A DNA stretch of 64,000 nt. Origin: Brachionus rotundiformis (Eukaryota > Rotifera > Eurotatoria > Ploima > Brachionidae). The notes under the pieces were generated by a model. That model did no database searches and had not been told where the DNA came from. It saw nothing but the letters and a program-made list of their open reading frames with translations. The stretch lies in NCBI GenBank assembly GCA_016802295.1, contig JAESIW010000180.1, forward strand, positions 520,411-584,410, written 5' to 3'. The position numbers were made by a program, and so were the translations under genes. How positions within the stretch are numbered: the stretch's first letter is position 1; each line of letters starts with the position of its first letter. This document shows positions 1 to 12,171 of the stretch, piece after piece.

Positions 1-1
1 T

Positions 2-661
2 CTTAAAGAAGAATATTTTAAATATTTAGATAAAGTGAAAACATTTTTGGATGAAAAAATCGAATCTGAAAAGAAAATTTTACTTTCAGATTCGGATCAG
101 TTTGAATATTTTAAATTATTTATTAAGAATAATACTGATCTAAAATATAACATTATTTCAAAATATGAAAATAATTTTAATTTAAATGTAATTGGTAAAA
201 AAAACCAATTGGATTCATTTGACTGGTCAGACTTGGCAAAACAGTTAAAAGTGGTCAATTTTACTTTCAAAATTAAGAATAAAGGCCTAATTTCATATAT
301 GAATTTTAAGCTTAGATTGTTTAAGTCCGAATTTGAGAAAAATAACTTAGTTTTAAGCTACGATAAAATTGAGTTCAAATCGGATACATTTTCGTTTAAG
401 ATAGTTTCCAATCTTAATCAACGTGATGTTGAAGCTAAAGCCAATGAAATTGTGAACCACTTTGACAAGGTTAAAACTTTAATAATTAACTTTGATAATG
501 TAAGCGCTGCTAATCAAATCGAAAAAGGTATCAAATCGATGAATTTATCTGATTTAGAATTCAGATATGTACAAGATAAGAAAAAGTTTTTTTTTAATTC
601 AACAGATCAAAATGCGCTAAATTTTGTCAAGCTATATATTGATTCTTTTAAAATTAAATAG
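2..661 (+). CDS. 3' end of an unrecognised protein gene
   Basis: An open frame runs from the first bases of the window to a TAG at 659-661. A GTG at 35 lies in frame but there is no sign that it is the start; the frame is open to the window edge, so this is most likely the last exon of a longer gene. The roughly 219 visible residues are rich in Lys, Asn, Phe and Asp, with alternating short hydrophobic and charged stretches suggesting an alpha/beta fold. I see no signal peptide, membrane segment or catalytic motif that I recognise. Codon use is as A+T-rich as its surroundings. The length of the uninterrupted frame in such A+T-rich DNA is the main support for it being coding. Family unknown. 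Confidence 0.5.
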   Translation, partial: LKEEYFKYLDKVKTFLDEKIESEKKILLSDSDQFEYFKLFIKNNTDLKYNIISKYENNFNLNVIGKKNQLDSFDWSDLAKQLKVVNFTFKIKNKGLISYMNFKLRLFKSEFEKNNLVLSYDKIEFKSDTFSFKIVSNLNQRDVEAKANEIVNHFDKVKTLIINFDNVSAANQIEKGIKSMNLSDLEFRYVQDKKKFFFNSTDQNALNFVKLYIDSFKIK

Positions 662-827
662 GGATTAGTAATTAGTTGTCACAATTTTTTTACAAAACTC
701 ATAAATTAGTTTTTTTAGTAGTTATTTGATGAGAAAACTAAAATGCTAAAATTTTAATTAATAAAATTTTTGTTAATTTTTGCTTGTTTATCTTGAAAAA
801 GTGATTTTAAAATCAAAATAAATTTCA

Positions 828-866
828 AGTCATTTGACTAGACACTAAAAAACATGTCAAATGACT
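828..866. repeat. Inverted repeat, 11-bp arms, 17-nt loop
   Basis: The arms agtcatttgac (828-838) and gtcaaatgact (856-866) are exact reverse complements. The core gtcatttga/tcaaatgac recurs near 2320, near 2576 and, several times, in the inner ends of the giant palindrome arms at about 50,240-50,290. It may be part of a dispersed element terminus. Confidence 0.6.
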
Positions 867-984
867 AAATTTGAATTTATCTTTTTATGAAACAAATCGT
901 TTTACTTGACAAAATTATGAATAATTATTATTTTTTGGGATAAAAAATTTTGATTTGAAGGGAATTTTAAGTAAATAGCTAGTA

Positions 985-1436
985 GTTCTTGCTGCGACAT
1001 TCAAACAAGAATATTTGAGCCCATTCCTGCTCTATGGCAGTGTGGAGGTGAAACAGTCACTGAATTTGTTGAGCTTGGCCCTGAAGACCTCCGTAAATGT
1101 GGGTTTTACAACACCATCAGACAATCATTGTCGGATCAATTTGGAAGGAAGCTATCCCTGTGCATTCTCATACTATTCTCATCCTCTTAATACTGATACT
1201 TTCTATTCTAATATAAATAAATTGACTCGAGTTAGTTCAGCTTTTCCCAATCCATTTGCTAGTTTACATGTTTCAATCAAATTTTCTCTTACTCGCTCTT
1301 CACTTAGTTTGGTAATGCCCATCTTCAGCAATTGCATTTCTTGGTTCATACCTGTCAAAATTAAAGCTGCTTTTGCTGCTTTAAAGTAAAAGGATCTGTA
1401 AACCAGCCCAAATTTTATTTTTTTATTGGAATTCAA
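985..1436. pseudogene. Coding-like remnant, unknown
   Basis: Base composition is clearly more G+C-rich than the flanks. On the plus strand, about 986-1191 gives an open stretch with a balanced amino-acid mix (segments such as PALWQCGGETVTEFVELG and EDLRKCGFYNTIRQS), ending in TAA. On the minus strand 1436-1203 is open and reads as an amphipathic helix-rich segment (EERVRENLIETCKLANGLG). The two halves may be fragments in opposite orientation. Splice sites are not evident, and I recognise no family. It could be a scrap of a transposon or of a host gene. Confidence 0.25.
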
Positions 1437-2685
1437 CAGCTATCATAGAATTAAAATGGACTAAAAATACATAGTTAAGGTGACCAAGTTTCATAATTTT
1501 TGAAAACTCCGTTTTTTTTGGAAAAAAACAAAATTAAAAAGTAACTTTTAAAAAAAATATCGTAAAGTTCTAGAAAATTAAAACTTATGTGGTATTTTAA
1601 TTTCAAATTATAAATTTTATTTGATTTAAATTCTTAACATTTTTTACTCACAGGATAGTTTTTTTTCTTTTTTTTAATTTCAAGTTTAATCAAAAGGCTA
1701 GTGACCTTGTCATAAAGATCGATTAACACTCCATTTATTTAAATAAAATAAATTTTACAAATTAAAAATAAATTATTTAAAAAAGTAAAACATTGAAATA
1801 TTTAAATTAAATTTCTTGATTTTTAATATTAAAAATTGAATGGTTAAATGTTGTAAACTTCAACATTGATCTCTTAATCACAAAGCTATTTTGAGATTAA
1901 GAGATTTTTTAAGTCTTGAGTAGAGAAATTCCAAATTTTTGTCTTAATTCGTAAACTACTTCCTTTGAAACCCTAAACTTCATTTTTTTAGGATATAAAA
2001 AAAAATTTTGTACCTTGTGGTCTAAAACAACAAAAAAAACCTTTAAAAAGTTTTAGTTCTTTCAGACCCACTTACTCAATGAATTTAATCAAATTTTTCT
2101 AAAAAATCATATTTATTCTGAAAGAGGATAATTTTTCCTACATTTAAAAAAGGGTTTGGTAATTTTTATTATTTAAAAAAAAGCAAATAAAAAACACTTT
2201 TTTCACTTAAATCGCATGTTCTCCCAGAGATTACTTAATATACCACTTTATTATAATAAACTAGACAAAATACTGAACAAATCTATGGGTTTAATTTTAT
2301 ATTAATATAGCCTCTATATCATGTCATTTGATTTAACTTCTTTATATTTTTTACTCACAGGATAGTTAGCTAAAAACTATTAGTACCTATTGGTAGGTCG
2401 CCTATGGTAGCTTGTTATTATTATAATTATTATTATTTATATTTTAGGTTTTGTTTTCAGGTGTTCTATTAGGAAATGATTTGCAAAAAAGAAGATAAGA
2501 TTTTACTTCAATCCTTCTGACTCACAAGAAGGAACCTTAAAATTTTTAGTTTTTGATCTTACATCAGTATTTTTGTCAAATGACTTGAATTAGACTTTAA
2601 GACTTTGTACAACACTGGATAAAACAAATTAAAAAACAATTTAATAAAATATTTATTTTAAATAATTTACATAAAAATATTCAAT

Positions 2686-5600
2686 TTAAACAGCTGCTAA
2701 TTTTCGATTTCTATTTCTCATTGACAAGCCAACTTGAGCCAAATCAAATCGGTTACCATCATTTTCAATAAGCATTGATTCTTTTTGTTTCAAGCTTTCG
2801 GTCTGCTGTTTCTCAATTAATTCTTGTTTAATTACTTTCTGGAACGCTTTTTGTCTAACTTGCTCAAAATCAGTCTGCTTTTCCAAAAATCTTGCCATAT
2901 GACTTGTGGATTTTTTGAGCAAGTCTTCTAGTGAATTTATTTCATCTCCAATACACTCCCTTTCTTCCCTCAGATCAAAATAATTTTTTTCACCATTTTT
3001 AACTAAATATAAAATAAAAAAATTAATATTGTTTTTAATCAGTGTTTTTTTACTTTTAAATTTATAGTAGTCATTTAGAGCATTGTGCATTCTTTGCTGT
3101 AGAGATATGACTTGGCGTTTGTCCTTCATATTGACCAAAGCGCCAAGCTTTATTTCAATTTCTCTCATTAGATCCAAACGCTTGTTGTAAGCAAAATACT
3201 TGATATATCTGTATCGTGAAGCTAGTTCTTTGTTTAACTCCAAATAGTTATCTAGTTGAGAGTTAAGTTTGCCAAGGTATTGATTGCGTTCTTCAATGCG
3301 TTTTTCGTGATTTGCTTGATAAGTATCCATTCGACTTTGGACCTGATCCAGTGAAAACTTGTGGTCATCATCTAATCTTTTGCTCGCCTCATACTGAAGA
3401 TTAACTTCATTCAATTCAATTCTGATCACAAAAAATACAATTTTTAATTCAATAATATTTTATTTTAAAAAAATTTCTAATTTTTTGATTTGGTAGATAA
3501 GTTACTGTGAATTTTGGAACAAAAAATTTAAGATAACTTTTTGAAGAGGCCTGCAAAATAAGCTGGAAATGCACTACAAAATTAGCCAGTTAGAAGTGTA
3601 AGTTTAGGATAAGAAGATATTTTTTTAATGATAAAAGATTTGGTAACAAACTTATATTGCTCAAAACTTAAAAATTTCTAAAATTATTCCGATTCAAAAG
3701 AATTTTCAAAATAAATCTGAGAGTTTAAGATTGAAATTGAGGTTATGAATAAACCAAAGGTTTAAGATACAAGTTAAAGAATAGGGTGAATATAATTGAA
3801 TCAAAATTACAAGTACTATATCAAAATTTTTCATAGATTTTGATTTTGAAAGATTTTTTAAAAATTGAAATTTTTTTAATTTAAATTTATTTTGCTTTAA
3901 TTGAATTATTTAAGACTCGCTCTTCCAGAAACATGTCAGAATTTTTTAACTTACTTTAAAAAGAATAATAAAAGGTCCTTAAGTTTTAGTAATTGATGCT
4001 ATAGACCCGGTACCCGAACTTTGAGGCAGATGATAAATAGACTTAAAACTAAAAAGATAAAGCTACTTATTTATCTGAAATAACTATTCGAATTGAGTTT
4101 AGAAAAAACTACTGAAGGGAAGAATTTTATTGAGATGATGGTGGAACCGATGACATTAATCGAGTGATTACCTTGTTTCCTCAAAAAAAAAACAAAAATC
4201 GAATTTTCTTTATATATTTAAATTTTTAACGATAGTCTCTGTAAATTATTTTCTATTTATTTATTTATTTACCTGTAATGTTCTATATAATCTTAGGTAA
4301 TATCTGCAAAGTATATATAAATTGTAACTCAGTTTCGTCTCTGCTACTTTCATTGTAGTTCCTAAATTTATCTCTCGATTTTTGCGCGATTAGCTACCAT
4401 AGATGACTTCCGAGTAAGTCATCTCCGCAAGCTCGCTTGCTGTAGCTTTTATTATTATTATTATTATTATCAAAATAGAAAAAACTTGCTTGTATTTCAA
4501 TCAAAATTTATCCTTTATTTGAATTATTTATTTATAAAAAAATTGTCTTGTTTTAAAGAGAATTCATGAATCATGTATAATGTAAAGCAAGTATTTTTCC
4601 TGTCTACAATAGGAGAAAATAAAGAGATTTTTTCCAAAAGAAAAAATTTCTTGATGACTGAACCTTCTTATGTTTAATGAAATATTTTGATATTTCCGCA
4701 AAATTTTCAATCAAATACCATATTTTTATAATAAATATAATAAAGGACTTCTATTTGAGGAGATAAGGTAGTCCCAAATTACTGCAAATTTTAACATTTT
4801 TATCTGTAATCTTTCTTGTCGAAAGATTGTCTTTTTCAATTAGCTTAGATCATAAGATATCAAATATCTTAAGACTAAGTTCCAATTTTACTACCATACA
4901 AAGGTTAAAAATAAAATGGTAAAAAAGATGGCAAGGCTCAATTTAACGACTTTAACAATAAGAAAAGAAATAATAGTCTTTAAATAGTCATATTCAACTT
5001 CTCAAGATATATTTTTTAGTCTGGAAAGTATTTAAACTTTTGTAAATTTCAAATGAATCTCTTAATGAAATTAATGTCTGAACAGAAACTAAACTATTAA
5101 AAAAAACATTTAAAATTTTCAAAAAACTTACTCTAAATTTTTAATTTCCTCACCAGTTTTTTCTACAGTTTTGATCATGACTTTTCTTGAGTCTGCCATC
5201 TCGTCCATTTTGGTATTCATTTCGACTGAATGTGACTTCATATAATCTAAATTTGCCTTGTTTGTATAATAATCAACAGATGCCTTAGAATGCTTTGGTT
5301 CTAATTCTTCAATTTTCTGGCTCAAATCAGTCTCTACCATTTTATGCTTTTCCAAAGTGTCAGTTAATTTTTCATTCAAAAGCCTAACTTCTTCACATAA
5401 AGTATTCTTTTTGGACTCTGTCTCGGCAACACGAATCTCCAGGCTGCTAAGTCGACCCTCAAGCTCGACTTTTTTTCGCTCAAACTTTAATAAGTCTAAA
5501 TTAATAATAAATTTTAATTTAAAATTTTTTATTACATTTTTCTTTTTTTGTTCGTATAGAATTTGATTGTTAGCGAAATCTTCCGCTTCCGCGTTAATTC

Positions 5601-8600
5601 TGTTTATCAAATTATTCAACTGGGTACGTTCTTCTCCAATTTGTTTGCGCAAATCATTAATTTGTTTCTATTAAAAAAGATAAAAATAATTTTTAATACA
5701 CTTGATGTTTTGATTAACTTTTAGATTGTCTTCTTTATTTTCCAAGCGACGCATCTCTTTCTCATAATCTGCAATGGTCGATGCGTTTAGCTTAATGGCA
5801 GATTCCAAATCTTGTCCTGCATCTCGTAGTTCTTCTTCGACGCGCTGTCTGTCTTCAAGTAGCCTCTCGCGATTCCGCTCTTCTTTGGCTATCTTACTGA
5901 AAAGTTAAAAAAAATTAAATTTTTTTAATTAATAGATTATTTTTTCCTTAATTTACTCCATTTTAATTAGTTATTTAGAAGTTAAAATTAAATGCAAAGA
6001 TTTCGATTTTTTTAATAAAAGTAAATATTTTTTGAAAAATAAAAATCCCCAATATTTGAAAATATTCTAATAATATTTAACACAAGTAAATATTTTTTTT
6101 TAAATAAAATCTTTTTATTATTAAATTAATTAGATTTTTGATACCTTTTTTAGACCCTTTTATCATATACATTTTTATTTTTTTTTTTTAAAGTTATTAA
6201 ACTTAAAAATTAGACATTTAAATTTTTGGGCAACTATTGGAAACTGAGATACCAACAATATTGAGTTTTTTCAGATAGATTAATTAATGGAACTTTAAAC
6301 AGACAGTAATTGACAGATAATATAAGATCATAGTAATTAATTATCATAGAGATTTTAATTAGATTTCTAAAAGAAGAGGACAAGAGTTATAAAATATAGG
6401 TTATTTAATCGGCTATTGAATAAATTGAATTGAATTATCATGTTTTTAATCAAAAAATAGATATAAATAGTGAACAAAAAAATATTTAGGGTTGGCTTGG
6501 ATATAATTAACTTAATCAGGTATACTAAAAAGAAAACTATGGAAACAAAGAAACAATAAGAGTGCTTTGATAGATAGATTCCTTCTGTAAATCAGAGATT
6601 CCTTTAATTTTTTTATTCTAAACTATTAATTTTAATTTTTTAAATTTCTAGCAATCAAATATCAATTTTAAAATTTAATTAAGTTTATATTTTTTTGAGT
6701 GAGAAAAGTTGTAAAGTGAGGGATAATTCATTTTTTGTCATCGATACACTTTTTTCTATCCTATTTTGAAAAAAAAATAAATATCAAAAGAATAAATAAT
6801 ATTATAAATTTGGAAATCTATGGGAAGAAGCGACATATATGAAGTCTGGTATGCAATCAGACAAGAAATGGATTCAAAAAGTAAAAATCTGTCAGAATTT
6901 TATCTTGTTTAACCCGCATTTAGAAATTGTATTTACATCTGCTCTATACCAAGAATTTCTAATAAACCAAGATTGGAAGAGGTGAGATTTAATCTAAAGA
7001 TAAAGACTAAAAGAAATGGGACTAACTACACTTGAATTGAGATAAGACAGAAAAATCATGTAGTAGAGAAATGCCATAAAAAGTGAATAAAGCAAAGAGT
7101 CTGAATTAATTCAAGGTGAGATTAGAAAAGTTGCTTGAATTCTTAAAGTAGATAATAAGCAAATCCAATTCATTATTTGCAAGCAAAAGGGGTATTTGCC
7201 AGGCTCGAATCAATGTGGAAATCAAAGTACTACAGCAAGGAAATAAAATTCTAGATATACAACAGTGTAGTAAGCTACACTGATAAACAGTTACTATAAT
7301 TCTTGCCTAAAACATTGACGAATGATTCAATCAAGAACAAGTCAATTAGCCAATATATTAAGACTGCAGTGGCTTGGACATGTACTTAGAATGAAAGATG
7401 AGTATGACATGAAGAGAACCAAGGGTTATGCTATGGCCGGACTTGTCTTAGCTATGTTTCGAGCAGTGACCAAGCGTCATTAAGCATACTCTTACCACAC
7501 CAATTACTATTTCTGGATACAAAGTTACTTAATAAATTTTTTTTTACTGATTAATTGAAAAATAGTAAGAAATAAGTTTTTTGTTTTGTTTCAACTTTAT
7601 CTGAGCTATTATTTCCAATTTCCAAGTCACTAGGAAACAATCTAAAATAATTTTACTCACTTTTCCATATTTTTTTGATCTTTATTCATCTCTTCCAAAT
7701 CGACTTCTTTTTCTTTTTTTTTCTTCAAAATCTTGTCCAATTTGTCCAATCGTTTATTTAACGCATCGGTTATTTTTGCCATATCAGCATTAAATTTGGC
7801 CGTCATTTGCTCAATTAGGACATTTTTTTGCTCATTCTGCTCCGTCACTCTATTAATATCTTTTACAATTCGAAAAATATCTAATTGAATTTTTTTGTTC
7901 TTAAAAAAATTTAATTAATTAATTTTATATTTGGATAATTATTTTGGCAAAGAGCTATCAGTATCAGTGATAATTTTATTTTATCCCAGTAATTTTAGAT
8001 TACAAAATATCAAAATATTTAAAATTTTTATAACATTTAATTTACTTAATTCATATATATACATATTTTTACCTCCTCATTCAAATATTCATTTTTAGCT
8101 CTAAGTTCAAGTCTCTTGGCAGTTTCAATCTTTTCCTGAGCTGTGTTCTCCTCAATCTTCTTTCCACATTCAATAATTGTCTTGGAATACTCATCTAATG
8201 CGTTCATGGCCTCTTGTAAGCGCTTTCTTTCCAAAAAAATTTACCAAATACAGTCAAAACTAAAATCAAGATTACTTTGCCCTATTTAGTTCACGTCTAC
8301 AATTAGCCAAATCATTTTCAATAGTTTCTCTCTCTTTAGCCGCCTTGTTGTAGGTATTTTTGGATTTTTCCTGAGTTTCCTCAAGTTTAAGCTTTGCTTT
8401 GTTGACAAATTGGTCCACATCGGCCTGAGCTGCTTCAATTTTTTTAATTATTACCAATTCGGAATTTATTTTGTCCTCAATTAGAGGAGTGTTTTTTTTA
8501 ATATTTATTATTTGTTCCTTCAAATGCTGGTGGAGTTTTTCCTCAATGTCTACTTTTCGTTTTAACTTGCGCTCTGACTTGGTGTTAAACGAAATGTGCC

Positions 8601-9553
8601 AATTGAGCTCAGTAATGTCCGAAATGCATGCATCATGCTCGTTTTGGACCCGTAGTGGCAGCTCAACAGCCCTTTTGAGTGCCATGCTTTCAATACAATC
8701 TCTGAGCAAATTTAAATTGTCTCTTTCACGGTTAAGCATATTTTCAATACGTTTGCGTTCAAGTTCCAAACGAGCCACGAGCATCAGAATCTCTTCCATG
8801 ATGCCCCCTGCTTCCAGATCCTCAACTGGTGGTTGGTTCTCCACCACCACCATTTGATGCTTTTCCAAACCGTGTCCTTGCACATAAAAAGTCTCTTTTA
8901 TCTCATTCTTTTCTTGATCATAAAATCTGATTCGTTGGTCAGTGTTTTTTTGTTCAAAATTGGCTTAAATTTAATTTAATTTTTTTAGTTTAATTTTTTA
9001 TTAAAATAAAACAATAAAAATGTTAAAGAATTACTTTTTATTATAGATTTTCTTTTAATAAAACTAATCAAAACTTTAGAGGCTTCGGACTCTTGTGACA
9101 GCGATGACAATGATTGGTTTTCATAAGCGGATATCCTAGAAGATGCAAAATTGTACTTTAAAGACAAAAAAGTTTCCAAAATACCATTTATCAATGGATA
9201 ACTGAAGCGACTCTAAATGATTTATAGCCTTGGTAACACAAGTTGAGTAAATGTTTGACAGAATGCAGGAACGTTTTCGCTCAAAGTTATAAGTGATCCA
9301 TTCGTCTGGCAGTTCTTCTTTATTTAATTTTTAGTTTAAGAAAAGATTAAGATTCAAGCTTACCGGCGATTTCGTGGTTGGTATTTACAGAAATTAGGTT
9401 GATTCTGGAGCCTTCGTTCTCAGTGGAAAAGCCTGGCGATTTTTTCCGGTTCTCTAGTGTAACCAAGTTTCTTATTTCATTTAACTGATCGCTGCTTATG
9501 GAAAAAATTTTTGTCATTCGTCGCGAGCCATGAGCTTCTTCGACACTAGTCAT
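2686..9553 (-). CDS. Long coiled-coil protein (CCDC178-like candidate), nine exons
   Basis: A gene can be assembled with consistent phases from ATG at 9553: exons 9553-9364, 9317-9185, 9135-9035, 8963-8276, 8226-8073, 7899-7661, 5896-5719, 5667-5132 and 3421-2686 (stop). All junctions are GT..AG. The exon sum is 2,955 nt, a multiple of three (984 residues). Two in-frame 51-nt GT..AG segments (about 5547-5497 and 3056-3006) may also be spliced, giving about 950. The protein is almost entirely heptad-like Glu/Lys/Leu/Gln coiled coil, with no membrane segment or signal. Exon 4 has the conserved-looking segment ELPLRVQNEHDACISDITEL followed by NWH. From memory this resembles the CCDC178 group of metazoan coiled-coil proteins, but the name is uncertain. 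Cytoskeletal or ciliary scaffolding would be typical of such proteins (inference). Introns 6 and 8 are about 1.7 kb and hold transposon debris; the others are 46-173 nt. Confidence 0.8.
3422..5131 (-). other. Large intron 8 of the coiled-coil gene
   Basis: A 1.7-kb intron between the donor after 5132 and the acceptor before 3421. No gene was seen in it. It contains a candidate LINE-type tail at about 4180-4472 (separate entry). The remainder is A+T-rich with scattered short homopolymers. Confidence 0.6.
4290..4475 (+). repeat. Hairpins followed by an (ATT)n tail, possible LINE 3' end
   Basis: Two adjacent small hairpins, gatgacttccgagtaagtcatc (outer arms gatgactt/aagtcatc) and gcaagctcgcttgc, precede a TTA/ATT microsatellite at about 4448-4471. 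A similar hairpin plus ATT-tail arrangement, with the shared wording taccatagatgac versus gcctatggtagcttg, occurs near 2385-2445. Many non-LTR retrotransposons end in a hairpin and a simple-repeat tail, so these may be two copies of one family's 3' end. No ORF is attached here. Confidence 0.35.
5897..7660 (-). other. Large intron 6 of the coiled-coil gene
   Basis: A 1.76-kb intron. The half near exon 6 carries a decayed LINE fragment on the opposite strand (about 7160-7485). The rest, about 5900-7150, is A+T-rich and shows no gene that I can support. Confidence 0.6.
7160..7485 (+). pseudogene. Non-LTR retrotransposon (LINE) C-terminal remnant
   Basis: On the plus strand, at about 7175-7270, the reading AKGVFARLESMWKSKYYS matches the region just downstream of the reverse transcriptase in many animal LINEs. 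At about 7360-7425 a second reading gives LRLQWLGHVLRMKDEYDMK, the hallmark C-terminal 'WLGHVLRM' motif of the same proteins. Stops and frame changes separate the two, so it is dead. It sits antisense inside intron 6 of the coiled-coil gene. The family assignment rests on these two motifs. The clade (CR1, L2 or other) cannot be decided by eye. Confidence 0.65.
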
Positions 9554-10089
9554 TTTTTTGTTAATTAGCTTTTATATTATTATAATATAACACACTAGCA
9601 GGGAATATTTCTCAATTAAGTCATTTATTTTAGAAGAGAAAATTTTTTTTCTATTTGGAATTATTAGTATCTTAAGCAAGCGTTTACGTTGCCATGGCAA
9701 TTTTCGAGATTTAAAAAGTAACAAGTTAAAAATTTTTTTAAAAATTCTAAGCATGATTTTTAATTTCTTCCTGATAAGAGAATAAAAATTTAATTTGAAA
9801 AAATCATAAAATCAAAAATGATCATAGGAGATAATAGTTTGTAGCTAAGTTCTTTCAAATGTGTGTAGCAACATATTAGAGATGCTAAAATTTTGTTGGA
9901 CATGATATTTTTTGATTTAGTAGTTAAAACAGATGATTATGTTGAATTTTGAAAAAAAAAGATACCTTTTATTTTCCCATCTTGTTCTATCTTTTAATAA
10001 ATTAAAAAAAAATTAAAATTTTCTGTTTTTTTATCAACCCAAATTCAAATTTGTGATCATTTTAAGTCTTTGATTGTGACAATTTGCAC

Positions 10090-10335
10090 TGATCGAGAGG
10101 AACAAGCAGGATTTAGAAAAGATAGAGGATGAATAGCACAGATATTTGTGCTAAGGAACATCAAAGAACAAAGTATGGAATGGAATAGCCCATTGTTTCA
10201 AAATTTCATTGACTTCAAGAAGTCTTTAAGAGCATAGATAGAAACATTCTGTTCGTAGATAGAATCATACGGTCTATAAGATTGGAGCGTAAATCTGGAC
10301 AAAGGTCTATATGGATGCTTCAGAGTGTGGACTCG
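10090..10335 (+). pseudogene. LINE reverse-transcriptase remnant
   Basis: A plus-strand reading beginning near 10,096 gives EQAGFRKDRG, then IAQIFVLRNIKEQ and ENFIDFKKS-like text. This is the fingers/palm region of animal LINE reverse transcriptases (family signature 'QAGFRKGRS..DQIF.LR'). Several in-frame stops and shifts show it is dead, and the YADD box is not visible. It has the same orientation as the LINE C-terminal scrap at 7.2-7.5 kb, but it lies outside that gene and is probably a separate insertion. Confidence 0.65.
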
Positions 10336-10669
10336 AATCAGGCAAAGATTAATTAACAATCAACATGTTGATTTTGAAAATAATTTTTTAGCTCTTTTAT
10401 CTGTTTATTTTTTACCAAATTTCACAAAGTAAAGAATTTCTATTTAAAAATTTATAATAAATTTTGACTTTATCATATTTAATAGAGAATTTACTAGATA
10501 ATCGCGACTAATTTAACTTTTTTTACTTTTTTTGCTTAAAATTTACTGTAAAATTTTTATTTTCAATTTTTAATTGTCGATTCAATGTCACTAAGGATGC
10601 AGGCTGAAAAGAGGGTTTTCACCGCTCGGATAAGCCTATGGGATTAGCTTCCTAAATTATATCTTAATT

Positions 10670-11165
10670 AAATAAAAATAATAATCAGTTTATTAACTGA
10701 TGCACAAAGATAAGTAAAAATTATACTTGTCACCTATCTCAGAAGTTAGACGCTTCGAAATGCTGACAAATGCATTTATCACCCAGCTCACATCTTTTTT
10801 TAATTATAACCTCATGTTTTTAAAATTAGCATCAATAAGGAAAAATTGAGGTATAAATAAGGATTCCATTTATAGAACTTCAAAACGTTCAATAACTTAA
10901 ATAAAGCTTAAAAAGTCAACATTGTTTTATTATAAACCGGTTACATAGCTCTGGTTATTTGTAAATAATATCATTATTTTAGGAATTAAATAAAAATAAT
11001 AATTTAAAATGTCATGAGTTGGACATTTAGAAATGCTCATGGACAAATTTATCTATAATGTTACATTTTATTTGAATTAAATGGCCGCACTTTAAACATG
11101 AGCTTGGTTTAAATAAGAATTCATTGATTAAAAGCTATTTATTTAAATAAAGCTTTTACAAAATA
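10670..11165. repeat. Diverged tandem duplication, unit about 300 bp
   Basis: Two consecutive blocks share ordered pieces: 'ataaaaataataat', then a 'gagttggacatttagaaatgctcatggacaaa'-like stretch (copy at about 10,745-10,785 reads gaagttagacgcttcgaaatg), then 'ataaggattcca' versus 'ataagaattcat' and 'taaataaagctt'. The first block is about 10,670-10,910 and the second about 10,985-11,150. Identity is low by eye, so this is an old duplication. Confidence 0.4.
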
Positions 11166-11339
11166 TATTAACACTCGTTTTTTTTTTTAAAAGCTAAAAG
11201 TAATTTTAAGATTGGTAAATATTTGGCAAGAGTTTAAAAAAATCTAAAAATTATTTTTAAATATTCGATATTTAACTTAAAAATTAAATTAAGAGATCAA
11301 GAACTTTACCGTAAACCCTTGCGAGATCGTCGGATAATT

Positions 11340-11535
11340 TTTAATTTTAGGTTTAAATTCGCCCATGAATGACCATCGGCAATACATTAAAATCGGCCTC
11401 CTTTTCATGTGAGTATAGAAATGAGTTAGAAAAAAATTTTTGGTAAAATAATAAAACTACTTACACACTTTAGTTCGTCACCAATTTCAACAAGAACTTC
11501 AATAGAGCCTATTACATTAAGACAGATTGAAACTT
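11340..11535 (-). pseudogene. Possible two-exon gene fragment, unknown
   Basis: On the minus strand, an exon-like segment (about 11,530-11,466) reads VIGSIEVLVEIGDELKC and ends at a good donor (gtaagt). After a short intron, a second segment from about 11,407 reads EADFNVLPMVIHGRI before a stop. The stop could be bypassed by a one-base shift, giving a further open stretch. Both pieces are more G+C-rich than the surroundings, and the splice phases agree. I recognise no family. It may be an isolated remnant of a duplicated host gene. Confidence 0.3.
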
Positions 11536-12171
11536 AGTAAAAAATATTCAATTTAATTTTAATATAAATTAAATTAAAGATAGGTTTTTAGAATTTTTAA
11601 AAACCTAAAAGCCAAACAAATGAAACTAAATTTGATTATTTTATAAAATTAAATATAATTATTTGTCTTGAAATTTTAATCGCTTTGTCAGATATTTTTA
11701 GAAAATGAAGTTTTATTTTTTTGAATTTTATTTGATCGACTTAAAAATTAAATATGCCAAGAAATTTAAGAATAAAATTTAAAAAATCTTAAGTTCTTAA
11801 ACAACCCTTTTCATCAAATATCAAAAATAAAGAAAATTAAATTTAAATTTTTATATTTTAAAATTACATTTTATGGTTTATGTTTCCTATGATTATATTT
11901 CTGTGTTTAACTTTCAAATAAAATATGGTTCTTGGACGATACAATAAAAAAGTGAAACTGTTTCATGAAAATTAAAAACTACTAATTTTAAGGAAAAATC
12001 AAAAATTATTTAAATAGAAATTGAAAATTTAATCCTGTCACAAATAAAACCTAATTCTTTTAGAGAATTGAAAAAAAGCTATTGAATTACTTGATTGGAA
12101 TAATTGAAATTTTGATTAGTATAAATAAAAAAAAAATTTTATTAAAAAATAACCTGAAAAGAATTATAAAA

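Larger units (their letters stand above)
662..2685. other. Intergenic region with short repeats and a coding-like remnant
   Basis: No convincing gene. It contains a hairpin at 828-866 (listed separately), a more G+C-rich coding-like patch at about 985-1436, a shared segment of about 20 bases (ttttttactcacaggatagt) near 1640-1659 and again near 2346-2367, and a TTA/ATT-rich microsatellite at about 2400-2445. The microsatellite is preceded by a small hairpin (acctattggtaggt near 2385-2399), an arrangement resembling the 3' end of a non-LTR retrotransposon. The rest is A/T homopolymer-rich DNA with nothing recognisable. Confidence 0.5.
9554..12171. other. Intergenic region with LINE debris and diverged duplicates
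   Basis: Between the divergently arranged coiled-coil gene (minus) and the CAP gene (plus). It holds a LINE reverse-transcriptase remnant (about 10,090-10,335), a diverged tandem duplication (about 10,670-11,165) and a possible pair of minus-strand exons (about 11,340-11,535), each listed separately. The short stretch just upstream of 9553 should contain the promoter of the coiled-coil gene, but no clear motif is seen. The rest is A+T-rich without recognisable content. Confidence 0.5.

Noticed and set aside
5357..8857. Plus-strand ORFs of 69 and 128 codons at 5.36 and 8.47 kb
   Set aside because: Ser/Phe-rich antisense shadows of the coiled-coil exons.
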